Origin: Mycobacterium sp. IS-1742 | Lineage (GTDB): Bacteria > Actinomycetota > Actinomycetes > Mycobacteriales > Mycobacteriaceae | NCBI RefSeq assembly: GCF_001500125.1 | Contig: NZ_LQIV01000013.1 | Coordinates: forward strand, 42,434-106,433 | Direction of reading: 5' to 3' | Length of the DNA stretch: 64,000 bases | Shown: positions 8,038-16,712 of the stretch, piece after piece | Position numbering within the stretch: the stretch's first letter is position 1 | Layout: the number at the start of each line of letters is the position of its first letter | Notes under the pieces: model-generated | What the model saw: only the letters and a program-made list of their open reading frames with translations | Database searches by the model: none | What the model was told of the DNA's origin: nothing | Program-made: the position numbers and the translations under genes

Positions 8038-8721
8038 TCACAGGTCGTCGGCGCTGAGGATCCCGTCCTGGATGGCGCGCGCGATCAGGGCGGCTTTCGT
8101 CGGTGCGGGCCTGCCTATCGCCGCGTACTTCGCCCGCACCCGTTGCAGGTGGGTGCGGACGGTGGAGGGCTCGATGAACAACCGCTGCCCGACGACATCC
8201 TTGTTCTCGGTCAGGAACCACGCGACGAGGACTTGACGCTCACGTTCGGTGAGATGGGGTCGCCCGCCCGTCCGGTCGTGGAGGAGTGCGGCGGCCATCC
8301 GCGGCGGGACGTACGGCGTGGCGCTGCGCGCGGCATAGATCGCGTCGCGCAGGTGGCTGCCGCTCTCGGACTTCGCCACGAAGGTGAGCGCACCCAGGTC
8401 GAGACAGGTGAGAATCACCTCGTCGGTCGCCAGATACGAGTACACGATCACCCGGTGTCCGCGCGAGCAGATCGTCCGAAGCGAGGCGAAATCCGGTGCG
8501 TGATCGTCGTATTTGAGCGCCAGCAGGACGACGTCGACGGTGGGATCGGCCTCGGGGTAGGCGGCGATGAACTCTGTCGGGTGGGCGAAATGCCCGATGA
8601 TCTTGATGGGTGGCACGCTGCCGATGAGCCAGTGCTCGATGCCGGCGTGCACCACGGCCTGGCGGTCGACGACGGCGATCGACACCGCGGATTCGCCGTG
8701 ACCCTCCGGTGACGCGGGCAT
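8038..8721 (-). CDS. LuxR/NarL-type transcription factor with an atypical (pseudo-)receiver domain
   Basis: A 227-residue two-domain regulator. The N-terminal half follows the receiver fold (SIAVVDRQAVVHAGIEHWL; VIVYSYLATDEVI; GALTFVAKS). At the site of the phospho-acceptor Asp it reads DVVLLALK, with Ala at about residue 68, and the acidic pocket has D-R where D-D is usual. Phosphorylation is therefore unlikely. The C-terminal half is a LuxR-type HTH (LTERERQVLVAWFL; PSTVRTHLQRVRAKY). The ATG at 8721 has AAAGGAG six bases upstream. It is the first gene upstream of the GlmS/GT2 cluster on the same strand and is the natural candidate to control it. No histidine kinase gene is adjacent, in line with an atypical receiver. 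Confidence 0.83.
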   Translation of the reverse strand: MPASPEGHGESAVSIAVVDRQAVVHAGIEHWLIGSVPPIKIIGHFAHPTEFIAAYPEADPTVDVVLLALKYDDHAPDFASLRTICSRGHRVIVYSYLATDEVILTCLDLGALTFVAKSESGSHLRDAIYAARSATPYVPPRMAAALLHDRTGGRPHLTERERQVLVAWFLTENKDVVGQRLFIEPSTVRTHLQRVRAKYAAIGRPAPTKAALIARAIQDGILSADDL

Positions 8722-9098
8722 CTCACGCTCCTTTGCCCGAATATCGCTTGGTTCACATCCAACCACTTTTGTCAGTGTGTGTCACTACGTTGCGCACCAC
8801 CTGGGGTTGACTGGTTTTCATTGCAACCGCGCCATCCACGGGTGGCTGACGCGTAGCTGGGACGGCACCGCAGATTGTGCGGTTTCAACAGGTATTTTCT
8901 GCGGGTCGGCCGGATCCGAAGGCGCGGCGCCCGAAGCGTCACGGCGCACGGAGGTCGGGCGGATCCCGGTTCCGCCATGTCTCTTAGAGTTGCTAAGAGT
9001 AGCTCGGAGAGCAACTTTCCGTCTCTGTGGTACACACTGATAAATTTGCCAGCCCGGGTCTGCGCGGTCGATGTGGCGCGGTGTGAGACGCTCCCCGG
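8722..9098. promoter_or_regulatory. 377-base intergenic region with a perfect 7+7 inverted repeat
   Basis: Divergent promoter region between the LuxR-type gene and cobD. No convincing gene: the short ORFs here lack family features and normal codon pattern. At 8981-8999 a perfect inverted repeat occurs (CTCTTAG, five-base spacer, CTAAGAG), and overlapping it are arms GTTGCT and AGCAAC (about 8990-9015). An AT-rich stretch at about 9035-9050 may hold the cobD promoter. No cobalamin riboswitch signature was found here. Confidence 0.4.
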
Positions 9099-10049
9099 GT
9101 GTTCATGCCGACCACGCGCGCCCGCGCCGCCGGAATCGCGGCCGGACTGCTCGCCGACGCGCTGCTCGGGGATCCGCGCCGTGGCCACCCCGTTGCCGGA
9201 TTCGGTTGCGCTGCAGCGCAATGGGAACGGCTGACCTACGCCGACTCCCGGTGGGCCGGGGCTCTGCACACCGGTGCGTTGTTGACCGCGCTCGCCGCGG
9301 GCGGGTCCACCGCTGCGCGGGCGGCGCGCCCGTGCCCCCTGGCCACCGTGGCGCTCACCGCGGCCGCCACCTTCTTCGCCGTGGGCGGCACCTCGCTGTG
9401 CCGGGTGGGCGACGGGCTGTCGGCGGTGCTCGACGCCGGTGACGTCGTCGGCGGCCGTGGCCTGTTGCCGTCGCTCTGCGGACGGGATCCGGCGGTGCTC
9501 GACGCCGACGGCCTGACCCGCGCCGCCACGGAGTCGATCGCCGAGAACACCTCCGACGCGCAGGTCGCGCCGTTGATGTGGGCGGCCGTCGCCGGTGTGC
9601 CGGGTCTGCTGGTGTACCGGGGAGCCAACACGCTGGATGCGATGATCGGCAACCGATCTGCGCGGTATGTCCGATTCGGTTGGGCCGCAGCACGACTCGA
9701 CGATGTCCTGAACTACCTGCCGGCTCGGCTGACCGGGCTGCTGACCGTACTGTGCGCGCCGGTGGTCCGCGGCGCTCCTGCCGAGGCGTTGCGGGCCTGG
9801 CGGCGCGACGCCCACCGGCATCCCAGTCCCAACGCCGGCGTCGCCGAGGCGGCGTTCGCCGGAGCGCTGGGCCTGCGGCTGGGCGGCCCCACGCAGTACG
9901 CCCACGAATTGGAGATCAGGCCGACGCTCGGGGACGGGCGCAGCCCCGCGGTGGCCGACCTCCGCCGGGCGGTGCGGTTGTCGCGGGCGGTGCAGGCGGC
10001 GGCCGGGGTGCTGGCGGTGACGGTGGCGGCTCAGCGCCGCCGGCCGTAG
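9099..10049 (+). CDS. cobD: Adenosylcobinamide-phosphate synthase CobD/CbiB
   Basis: A 316-residue integral membrane enzyme that attaches (R)-1-aminopropan-2-ol phosphate to adenosylcobyric acid in the late cobalamin pathway. Family marks: GLLADALLGDPRRGHPVAGFG near the start, ATESIAENTSDAQVAPLMWA (about residues 147-166), YRGANTLDAMIG, and ARLTGLL. The start is GTG at 9099, with an ATG two codons later. Its last 19 bases overlap convergently with the SURF1 gene. cobC lies 2 kb further on the same strand, with the SURF1-ptpA-ptkA operon between, as in M. tuberculosis. Confidence 0.93.
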   Translation: MFMPTTRARAAGIAAGLLADALLGDPRRGHPVAGFGCAAAQWERLTYADSRWAGALHTGALLTALAAGGSTAARAARPCPLATVALTAAATFFAVGGTSLCRVGDGLSAVLDAGDVVGGRGLLPSLCGRDPAVLDADGLTRAATESIAENTSDAQVAPLMWAAVAGVPGLLVYRGANTLDAMIGNRSARYVRFGWAAARLDDVLNYLPARLTGLLTVLCAPVVRGAPAEALRAWRRDAHRHPSPNAGVAEAAFAGALGLRLGGPTQYAHELEIRPTLGDGRSPAVADLRRAVRLSRAVQAAAGVLAVTVAAQRRRP

Positions 10050-10855
10050 CGGTCGGCGAGTTTGTCCTCCGGCGTCGCCGGCGCCTTGGAGTCGGCTGCG
10101 GACTGCGCGGCCGCCCTGTCGCGGCGGCGCTGGCGGATCTCGGCGTAGACGAAGTACCCCAGGCCGATCGGGGCGATGATGCCGAACGCGATCCACTGGA
10201 TTCCGTAGGACAGGAACGGGCCGGCGTCGAGGTGCGGCAGGCCGATGACGCCGAGCCCGCCCGGCTGATCCTCGACCAGTTGCAGATACGAGCCGGCCAG
10301 CGGCACGCCGGTGAGCGCGGAGATCTGGCCGGGGTTGATCGCGTACACCTGCACGGTGCCGTCGTCCCGTAGCGGTTCCTTGCCCGCGGGCACGGCTTCG
10401 GCATCGCGCAGTCGCGCGGTGATGGTCACGGTCCCGGCCGGGGCCGGTTCGATCGGGGGCACCTCCGTGCCCTGTTCCGGTGTGACGTAGCCGCGGTCCA
10501 CCAGCACGGTCGGGCCGCCGTCGACGGCGAACGGCACCAGCACCTCGTACGCCGGATCGCCGTCGATCACCCTCAGCCGGGCCAGCACCTGCGCCTCGGG
10601 CAGATACCGCCCGGTGGCGGTGACCCGTTGCCACTGTTCGTCCGGGGCAGCCGAATCCTGACGCGGCAGCACCGACGTCAACGGCACCGGTTCGGCGGTC
10701 ACCGAGCGGGCGATCTGGTCGTTCTCCCGCGAGGTCGTGGTGTTCTTGCCCAGCTGCCAGGGCGCCAGCACGGTGAAGCACAGGTAGGCGAAGGCGAGCA
10801 CCACCACGTACAGCGCCAGCCACGCCGGCCGCAAGAGGAATGCCCAGCGCTTCAT
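10031..10855 (-). CDS. SURF1 family protein (cytochrome c oxidase assembly)
   Basis: A 274-residue membrane protein with the SURF1 layout: an N-terminal membrane helix (AWLALYVVVLAFAYLCFTVL), the PWQLGK motif, a large periplasmic domain (RYLPEAQVL; VLVDRGYV), and a C-terminal helix after the GPFLSYGIQWIAFG motif. SURF1 helps insert haem into cytochrome oxidase. Its ATG overlaps the ptpA stop (TGATG), so it is translated with ptkA-ptpA. The extra basic C-terminal tail (about 40 residues) is common in actinobacterial members. Confidence 0.9.
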   Translation of the reverse strand: MKRWAFLLRPAWLALYVVVLAFAYLCFTVLAPWQLGKNTTTSRENDQIARSVTAEPVPLTSVLPRQDSAAPDEQWQRVTATGRYLPEAQVLARLRVIDGDPAYEVLVPFAVDGGPTVLVDRGYVTPEQGTEVPPIEPAPAGTVTITARLRDAEAVPAGKEPLRDDGTVQVYAINPGQISALTGVPLAGSYLQLVEDQPGGLGVIGLPHLDAGPFLSYGIQWIAFGIIAPIGLGYFVYAEIRQRRRDRAAAQSAADSKAPATPEDKLADRYGRRR

Positions 10856-11355
10856 CAGCTCGCGATACCTCGGGTGGCGAGCTGTTCGTCGACCCAGTCG
10901 TGCAGGCCGGGCAGCGACGCCTCGATCACGGTGAACACGTCCTCGAAGTCGTCCTGTGTGCCGTAGTACGGATCCTCGACGTCGAGCGGATGTGCCGCCG
11001 AGCGGGGATCGAACGAGCGCAGCATGCGCAGACGTCCTGGCGGCACGCCCAGCTCGGTCAGCATCCGGACGTGATTGCGGCCCAGCGCCACCACCAGATC
11101 GGCGGCCAGGTGATCGTCGTCGACCTGGGCGGCCTCGTGGCTGCTCGGGTATCCGTGCGCGCGCAGCACGTGGACCGCTCGCCGGTCGGCCGGATCACCG
11201 GCGTGCCACCCCCCGGTGCCCGCACTGCTCACCCGGACCGCCCCCGACAGCCCGCGTTCGGCGATCTGGTGGGCGAACATCTTCTCCGCCATCGGCGAGC
11301 GGCAGATGTTGCCCGAACAGACGAACGTGATGTGGAGCGGCCCCGACTCAGACAC
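10855..11355 (-). CDS. ptpA: Low-molecular-weight protein-tyrosine phosphatase PtpA
   Basis: A 166-residue enzyme with the P-loop CSGNICRS (C-x5-R-S, about residues 14-21) and the general-acid motif DPYYG (DVEDPYYG). Length and context match the secreted M. tuberculosis PtpA. The GTG at 11355 is chosen because GGGAGG lies six bases upstream and the N-terminus then fits the family (HITFVCSGN). It overlaps the end of the upstream HAD gene by eight bases and the downstream SURF1 start by one base, forming a three-gene operon. Longer in-frame ORFs run back into the HAD gene and are not real. Confidence 0.92.
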   Translation of the reverse strand: MSESGPLHITFVCSGNICRSPMAEKMFAHQIAERGLSGAVRVSSAGTGGWHAGDPADRRAVHVLRAHGYPSSHEAAQVDDDHLAADLVVALGRNHVRMLTELGVPPGRLRMLRSFDPRSAAHPLDVEDPYYGTQDDFEDVFTVIEASLPGLHDWVDEQLATRGIAS

Positions 11356-12025
11356 CCAGCACCTCCCGCAGGGCGGCGACGGTGTCGACGTGCGCAAGGA
11401 CGGGCACCGGGCCGGGTTCGGCGAAGTCGGCGCGGCCGTAGCCCCAGCCGACCACCACGGTGTCGATGCCGTGCATGGCGGCACCCTCGACGTCATGCGA
11501 CCGGTCACCGACCATCACCACGCGGTCGGGCAGCGGTTCGAGCCGGGCCAGCGCGGAGGCGACGACGTCGGCCTTGGCGGCGCGGGTGCCGTCGGGACTG
11601 GCGCCGGCGATCACCTCGAAGAAGCCGTCCAGGCCGAAGTGGGCAAGGATGCGCTGCGCCGTGGGCTCGGCCTTCGACGTCGCCACCGCCATCCGGACCC
11701 CCGCCGCCTGCAGGTCGGCCAGCAGCGCGGGGATGCCGTCGAACGTGCGGTTCATCGCCCAACCCCGCGAGGTGTAGTCGGCCCGGTAGGCCGCGATCGC
11801 CGCGTCCGCTCGCTCGCCGAGGCCGAGGGAGCGCAGGGTGTGGTGCATCGGCGGGCCCACGATGCGGCCGGCCAGATCGCCATCGGGAACCGGCGCCCCG
11901 ACCTCGCTCAGCGCATGCCGGAAGCTCGAGACGATGCCCTCCGCCGAATCGGTCAGCGTGCCGTCCAGATCGAACAGCACGAGCTGCGGGCGGGTGGCGG
12001 TGGAGCGGGCGAGCGTGTCGGTCAC
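11348..12025 (-). CDS. ptkA: HAD-superfamily protein, PtkA-like (tyrosine kinase/phosphatase partner of PtpA)
   Basis: A 225-residue haloacid-dehalogenase fold protein with motif I FDLDGTLTDS, motif II VATSKAE and motif IV MVGDRSHDVEGA. By sequence alone it would be called a phosphoglycolate-phosphatase-like hydrolase. The position directly upstream of ptpA matches Rv2232 (PtkA), reported in M. tuberculosis as a protein-tyrosine kinase that phosphorylates PtpA; transferring that role is inference. The GTG at 12025 (VTDTLARS) is chosen because GGGGAGA lies about eight bases upstream. Confidence 0.82.
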   Translation of the reverse strand: MTDTLARSTATRPQLVLFDLDGTLTDSAEGIVSSFRHALSEVGAPVPDGDLAGRIVGPPMHHTLRSLGLGERADAAIAAYRADYTSRGWAMNRTFDGIPALLADLQAAGVRMAVATSKAEPTAQRILAHFGLDGFFEVIAGASPDGTRAAKADVVASALARLEPLPDRVVMVGDRSHDVEGAAMHGIDTVVVGWGYGRADFAEPGPVPVLAHVDTVAALREVLGV

Positions 12026-12095
12026 GCTCCCATTCTCCCCGAAGTCCTCCACGGACTTCGCGGGGTCGTCCGGCCTACCCTCTCGCCCCGCGCAC

Positions 12096-12101
12096 TAGGG
12101 T
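12096..12101 (+). promoter_or_regulatory. -10 element for a leaderless cobC transcript
   Basis: TAGGGT lies six bases before the cobC GTG, with no ribosome site between: the leaderless layout. Confidence 0.5.
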
Positions 12102-12107
12102 CGTGCT

Positions 12108-13130
12108 GTGCCACGTCTCGCGCCGCAGGCGACCCGGTACCACGGCGACCAGGCCGTGCTGCCCGGCATGCTCGACTTCGCCGTCAACGTGCGTTCCGCC
12201 GCGCCGCCGTCGTGGCTGGCCGCACGCCTCGCGCAGCGCCTGTCCGACCTCGGCCGCTATCCGTCGGCCGCCGACGAACCCGCCGCCGTCGCCGCGGTGG
12301 CGGCCCGGCACGGCCGCGCGGAGGATGAGGTCGCGCTGCTGGCCGGCGGGGCGGAGGGCTTCGCGCTGCTCGCCCGCCTGCGGCCCCGGTTGGCCGCGCT
12401 GGTCGCGCCGTCGTTCACCGAACCCGATGCGGTGTTCGCCGCAGCGGGCGTGCCCGTCGTCCACGTGGTGCTCGATCCGCCGTTCCGGCTGACCGGGGTC
12501 CGGATTCCGGACGCGGCCGACCTGGTGGTGGTCGGCAACCCGACCAACCCCACCGCGGTGCTGCACTCCCGGGCGGACATCCTTGCGCTGCGCCGCCCCG
12601 GACGGACCCTGGTGGTCGACGAGGCGTTCGCCGACGCGGTGCCCGGCGAGCCGGAGTCGCTGGCGGCCGAGGCCCTGCCGGACGTGCTGGTGCTGCGCAG
12701 CCTCACCAAGACGTGGGCGCTCGCCGGGCTGCGGGTCGGGTATGCGCTCGGTGCGCCCGACCTGCTGCGGCGCCTGACCGCCCAGCGCGCACACTGGGCG
12801 CTGGGCACCCTGCAGCTCGAGGCGCTCGCCGCCTGCAATGGGCCGTCCGCGCTGCGCGAGGCGCAGGCCGGTGCACAGCGGCTGGCCGCGGTGCGTGCCG
12901 AGATGGTCACGGGACTGGCCCGGGTCGGCGCCGACTGCGTCGCCGGTAGCGCACCGTTCGTGCTCTTCGCGGTGCCGGACGCCGGCCTGGTGCGGAAACG
13001 ATTGGAAGCCAAGGGGATCGCGGTGCGACGGTGTGACACGTTCGTCGGCCTGGACGGTGAGTTCCTGCGGGCGGCGGTGCGCGAGGAATGGCCGGTGCTC
13101 GCCGGGGCGCTGGCGGAGGCGGTGCGATGA
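12108..13130 (+). CDS. cobC: Threonine-phosphate decarboxylase-like PLP enzyme (cobalamin biosynthesis, Rv2231c type)
   Basis: A 340-residue fold-type I aminotransferase-like protein. Visible marks: [11 protein letters not shown] near the start, [12 protein letters not shown] (cofactor binding), [14 protein letters not shown], and the PLP-lysine motif [15 protein letters not shown] (about residues 197-211). In the cobalamin pathway this family makes (R)-1-aminopropan-2-ol phosphate, the CobD substrate. The start GTG at 12108 follows a TANNNT hexamer without a Shine-Dalgarno. It overlaps the Nif3-like gene by ATGA. Confidence 0.9.
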   Translation: MPRLAPQATRYHGDQAVLPGMLDFAVNVRSAAPPSWLAARLAQRLSDLGRYPSAADEPAAVAAVAARHGRAEDEVALLAGGAEGFALLARLRPRLAALVAPSFTEPDAVFAAAGVPVVHVVLDPPFRLTGVRIPDAADLVVVGNPTNPTAVLHSRADILALRRPGRTLVVDEAFADAVPGEPESLAAEALPDVLVLRSLTKTWALAGLRVGYALGAPDLLRRLTAQRAHWALGTLQLEALAACNGPSALREAQAGAQRLAAVRAEMVTGLARVGADCVAGSAPFVLFAVPDAGLVRKRLEAKGIAVRRCDTFVGLDGEFLRAAVREEWPVLAGALAEAVR

Positions 13131-14266
13131 GCGTGCGCCTGGCCGATGTGATCGGCGTGCTCGACGAGGCCTACCCGCCGCGACTGGCCGAGGGCTGGGA
13201 TTCCGTCGGCCTCGTGTGCGGCGATCCGGACGAACCCGTGGATTCGGTGACCGTCGCCGTCGACGCCACCGAAGCCGTGATCGCAACGGTGCCGGAACGG
13301 GGCCTGCTACTGGCGCACCACCCGCTGTTGCTGCGCGGGGTGGACACGGTTGCGGCGAGCACGCCGAAGGGCGCGCTCGTGCACTCGCTCATCCGTACCG
13401 GACGCTCCCTGTTCACCGCGCACACCAATGCCGACTCCGCGTCGCCGGGTGTGTCCGACGCGCTGGCCGCCGCGCTCGGGCTCAGGGTCGAGGGGGTGCT
13501 CTCGCCGATCGCCGCGGACACCGAACTGGACAAGTGGGTGGTGTACGTGCCCGCCGAGAACGCCGACGCGGTGCGCGAGGCCATGTTCGGCGCGGGTGGG
13601 GGTCGGATCGGTGACTACTCGCACTGCAGTTGGAGCACGGCGGGCACCGGGCAGTTCCTGCCACACGAGGGCGCCTCGCCGGCCATCGGCACCGTCGGCT
13701 CGGTGGAGCACGTCGACGAAGAACGCGTCGAGCTGATCGCGCCGACGGCGCGGCGGCGGGACCTGCTCGACGCGGTGCGCGGTGCACATCCGTACGAGGA
13801 GCCGGCGTTCGACATCTTCAGCATCGCGCCGATCCCCGGAGACGTCGGGATCGGCCGTATCGCCTCGCTGCCGGAGCCGGAATCGCTGTCCGACTTCGTG
13901 TCCCGGGTCAACGCCGCACTTCCCGCCACGTCCTGGGGGGTGCGTGCGGCAGGCGATCCGGCCACGGTGGTGTCGCGGGTGGCGGTGTGCGGGGGCGCGG
14001 GGGATTCGTTGCTCGACACGGTGTCCCGCGCAGGCGTGCAGGCCTACCTGACGGCCGACCTGCGCCACCATCCCGCCGACGAGCACCTGCGGGCGTCGCC
14101 GGTGGCGCTCGTCGACGTTGCGCACTGGGCGAGCGAGTTCCCCTGGTGTGAGCAGGCTGCCGGCGTGCTGCGCCGCCACTTCTCCGATGCGTTACCGGTG
14201 CGGGTGTGTGACCTCCGCACCGATCCATGGAACCTGGGAACCAGTAGGGAAACACGTGAAAGCTGA
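13127..14266 (+). CDS. Nif3-like dinuclear metal centre hexameric protein
   Basis: A 379-residue NIF3/YbgI family protein. Metal-binding motifs are present: [12 protein letters not shown] (about residues 63-74), HTNADSA (about 99) and a C-terminal DVAHWASEF segment. A PII-like inserted domain lies between the halves ([10 protein letters not shown]), typical of the longer actinobacterial form. The biochemical role of the family remains unsettled; some members are linked to GTP cyclohydrolase-like activity. The ATG at 13127 overlaps the cobC stop and the 3' end overlaps the zinc-ribbon gene, so the four genes 12108-16087 form one operon. Confidence 0.9.
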   Translation: MSVRLADVIGVLDEAYPPRLAEGWDSVGLVCGDPDEPVDSVTVAVDATEAVIATVPERGLLLAHHPLLLRGVDTVAASTPKGALVHSLIRTGRSLFTAHTNADSASPGVSDALAAALGLRVEGVLSPIAADTELDKWVVYVPAENADAVREAMFGAGGGRIGDYSHCSWSTAGTGQFLPHEGASPAIGTVGSVEHVDEERVELIAPTARRRDLLDAVRGAHPYEEPAFDIFSIAPIPGDVGIGRIASLPEPESLSDFVSRVNAALPATSWGVRAAGDPATVVSRVAVCGGAGDSLLDTVSRAGVQAYLTADLRHHPADEHLRASPVALVDVAHWASEFPWCEQAAGVLRRHFSDALPVRVCDLRTDPWNLGTSRETRES

Positions 14267-14993
14267 TGTGTGGCAGCAGCATTCGTTGCTGCAATTGTCC
14301 GAGGTCGACGCCGGGTTGGCGCGGGTCGAGCACCGGGTGCGCAAGTTACCCGAACAGGAGGAGCTGGACCGGGTCCGCGTCGAGCACACCGCGGCCAACG
14401 ACCGCGTGGCCGCACTCGGTATCGCGATGGAGGACCTCGACGAACAGGTGGCCAAGTTCGAGTCCGAGATCGACGCCGTGCGGCAGCGCGAGGACCGCGA
14501 CCGGGCGCTGCTGCAGGGCGGCGGTGTCGGCGCCAAGCAGGTGGGGGAGTTGCAGCACGAACTCGAGACGCTCGAACGCCGCCAGGCGAGCCTGGAGGAC
14601 TCGCTGCTGGAGGTGATGGAGCGCCGCGAGGAGTTGGCCGCGCAGCGGGCGACGGAAGCTGCGCGTGTCGACGAACTGCACACCACGCTGACCGCCGCCC
14701 AGCACGCGGTCGCCGATGCGGTCGCCGAATTGGACCGTGCGCGCCAGGAGCACCTCACCCGGCGCGAGGAGCTGCTGGGGTCCCTGCAGGCCGACCTCGT
14801 CGACCTCTACGAACGCCAGCGCGCCCGCGGCGGTGCGGGCGCGGGGCAGTTGCAGGGCCGCCGGTGCGGCGCCTGCCGGCTCGAGATCGACCGCGGGGAG
14901 ATGGCCCGGATCTCGGCCGCGCCCGACGACGAGGTGCTGCGCTGTCCGGAGTGCAACGCGATCCTCGTGCGCGCGGAGGGATTCAAGAAGTGA
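14256..14993 (+). CDS. Coiled-coil protein with C-terminal C4 zinc ribbon
   Basis: A 245-residue protein: a long predicted coiled coil (about residues 10-185, rich in Glu, Arg, Ala and Leu heptads) followed by a zinc ribbon made of CGACRLEI and [10 protein letters not shown]. It is the mycobacterial Rv2229c family, whose function is not established. The GTG at 14256 is chosen because AGGGA lies five bases upstream and the protein then begins at the family start ([17 protein letters not shown]). The first 11 bases overlap the Nif3-like gene; the stop overlaps the next start (GTGA). Confidence 0.88.
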   Translation: MKADVWQQHSLLQLSEVDAGLARVEHRVRKLPEQEELDRVRVEHTAANDRVAALGIAMEDLDEQVAKFESEIDAVRQREDRDRALLQGGGVGAKQVGELQHELETLERRQASLEDSLLEVMERREELAAQRATEAARVDELHTTLTAAQHAVADAVAELDRARQEHLTRREELLGSLQADLVDLYERQRARGGAGAGQLQGRRCGACRLEIDRGEMARISAAPDDEVLRCPECNAILVRAEGFKK

Positions 14994-16087
14994 AGGTGTT
15001 CGTCGAGGCCGACGGCGGATCGCGCGGCAACCCAGGACCGGCGGGGTACGGCTCGGTGGTGTGGTCGGAGGACCGCTCCTCGATCCTCGCCGAGGCCAAA
15101 CAGTCGATCGGCCGGGCCACCAACAACGTCGCCGAGTACCGCGGGCTGATCGCCGGCCTCGAGGAAGCCGCGAACGTGGGCGCCACCGAGGTCGCGGTGT
15201 CGATGGACTCCAAACTCGTCGTCGAGCAGATGGCGGGCCGGTGGCGGGTCAAACACCCCGACCTGGTCCCGCTGCACCAGCAGGCTCGGACGCTGACGGA
15301 GCGGTTCGACCGCGTGACCTACCAGTGGATTCCGCGGGCCCGCAACGCGCACGCCGACCGGCTGGCCAACGAGGCGATGGACGCCGCCGCGGGTATCGAG
15401 TCCGCGCCGCGCGCGACCGATCCCGCCGCACGCACCGAGGCGCCCACGTCGCCGGCCGGGTGGACCGGTGCCCGCGGCGAGCCGACAAGGTTCCTGCTGC
15501 TGCGGCACGGCCAGACCGAACTGTCGGTGGAGCGCCGGTACTCCGGGCGGGGCAATCCGGCGCTGACCGAGCTGGGCCGCCGCCAGGCCGACGCCGCGGC
15601 CGCCTACCTCGCCACGCAGGGCGGTGTCGACGCCGTGATCAGCTCTCCGCTGCAGCGGGCCTACGACACCGCCGCCGCGGCGGCCAAGACGCTCGGGCTC
15701 GACGTCGCCGTCGACGAGGACCTCATCGAGACCGACTTCGGGCAGTGGGAGGGGCTGACGTTCGGCGAGGCCGCCCAGCGGGATCCGGAGTTGCACGGCC
15801 GCTGGCTGCGCGACACCAGCGTCGACCCACCGGGCGGGGAGAGCTTCGACACCGTCGCGCACCGGGTGCGCCGGGCGCGCAACCGCATCATCGCCGACCA
15901 CGGCGCCGCGACGGTGCTGGTGGTCTCCCACGTGACGCCGATCAAGACGATGCTGCGGCTGGCGCTCAACGCCGGTGAGGGCATCCTGTACCGGCTGCAC
16001 CTCGACCTCGCCTCGCTGAGCATCGCCGAGTTCTACCCCGACGGCGGGTCATCGGTGCGGCTGGTCAACCAGACCGCCTATCTCTAG
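14990..16087 (+). CDS. Bifunctional RNase HI / acid phosphatase (alpha-ribazole phosphatase-like)
   Basis: A 365-residue two-domain enzyme. The N-terminal RNase H domain (about residues 1-135) has FVEADGGSRGNPGPAGYG, AEYRGLIAGL and ARNAHADRLAN, supplying the acidic catalytic residues. The C-terminal histidine-phosphatase domain (about 165-365) has LLRHGQTE, SPLQRAYDTA, ETDFGQWEG and VSHVTPI. The M. tuberculosis counterpart Rv2228c, of nearly the same length, has RNase H and CobC-type phosphatase activities by published work. The second activity fits the nearby cobalamin genes. Start GTG at 14990 overlaps the previous stop; a GTG two codons later is also possible. Confidence 0.92.
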   Translation: MKVFVEADGGSRGNPGPAGYGSVVWSEDRSSILAEAKQSIGRATNNVAEYRGLIAGLEEAANVGATEVAVSMDSKLVVEQMAGRWRVKHPDLVPLHQQARTLTERFDRVTYQWIPRARNAHADRLANEAMDAAAGIESAPRATDPAARTEAPTSPAGWTGARGEPTRFLLLRHGQTELSVERRYSGRGNPALTELGRRQADAAAAYLATQGGVDAVISSPLQRAYDTAAAAAKTLGLDVAVDEDLIETDFGQWEGLTFGEAAQRDPELHGRWLRDTSVDPPGGESFDTVAHRVRRARNRIIADHGAATVLVVSHVTPIKTMLRLALNAGEGILYRLHLDLASLSIAEFYPDGGSSVRLVNQTAYL

Positions 16088-16665
16088 GTGTGCAGGTGGA
16101 CCCGTTCACCGTGGGGACCGAAGATGACGATGGCCTCGACCGGGCCGTCGACCACCCCGAACCAGTGCGGTGTCCACGTCGAGAACTCCACGGCCTCACC
16201 GGGTTCGACGATGAAGTCGCGGTCGCCGAGGATCAGCCGCAGCCGTCCGGACAGCACGTACATCCAGTCCTGACCCTCGTGCACCGGTAGGTCCTCGGGC
16301 GGTTTGCGCCGGCGGGCGCTGACCCGGACCTTGAACGCGTGCAGACCGCTCGGCGACCCCTGGCGGGTCAGCGGCCAGTACGTGACACCGTGGCGGGTGT
16401 GCGAATCCGAGCGCACCCGGGGATCTTCGGCCTCCGGCGCGCGCAGCAGTTCGTCGGTGGTGACCGCCAGCGCGGCGGCCAACCGGGGGAGATGGTCGAG
16501 TGCCAACCGTCGCTTGCCGGATTCCAGACGGCTCAGCGTCGACACGTCGATGGCAGACCTGGCCGCCACCTCCTCCAGGGTGAACCCACGCTGGCGGCGC
16601 AACTCCCGCGACCGCTTCCGCACCCGCTGGTCGACACTGTCCTCGGATGCCTGATTTGCCTGCAT
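16084..16665 (-). CDS. XRE-family regulator with C-terminal cupin sensor domain
   Basis: A 193-residue regulator: an HTH at about residues 14-70 (LRRQRGFTLEEVAARSAIDV, STLSRLESGKRR) and a cupin_2 domain (HEGQDWMYVLSGRLRLILGD; VEPGEAVEFSTWTPHWFG). It is divergent from a flavoprotein oxidoreductase gene with only 47 bases between the starts. A perfect 10+10 inverted repeat covers its own start codon, so autorepression and control of the divergent genes are likely. The 3' end overlaps the RNase H gene stop convergently. Confidence 0.88.
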   Translation of the reverse strand: MQANQASEDSVDQRVRKRSRELRRQRGFTLEEVAARSAIDVSTLSRLESGKRRLALDHLPRLAAALAVTTDELLRAPEAEDPRVRSDSHTRHGVTYWPLTRQGSPSGLHAFKVRVSARRRKPPEDLPVHEGQDWMYVLSGRLRLILGDRDFIVEPGEAVEFSTWTPHWFGVVDGPVEAIVIFGPHGERVHLHT

Positions 16666-16675
16666 GGCAAATCAG
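16651..16675. promoter_or_regulatory. Perfect 10+10 palindrome over the XRE start codon (operator)
   Basis: Left arm CTGATTTGCC (16651-16660), five-base spacer, right arm GGCAAATCAG (16666-16675), without a mismatch. The start codon of the XRE gene (16663-16665, minus strand) lies inside the spacer, and one half-site is coding. The divergent oxidoreductase gene starts 38 bases away. Position and symmetry fit the binding site of the dimeric XRE-cupin protein. Confidence 0.65.
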
Positions 16676-16712
16676 CTTGCCACTGGGACCGGATGCGCGG
16701 CAACCTCGACGC

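Noticed and set aside
8777..9040. An 87-codon ORF in the LuxR-cobD gap
   Set aside because: No ribosome site, no family resemblance, atypical composition, and it crosses the AT-rich promoter region.
8722..9098. Cobalamin riboswitch upstream of cobD
   Set aside because: The B12-box core and flanking helices were not found; only simple inverted repeats are present.
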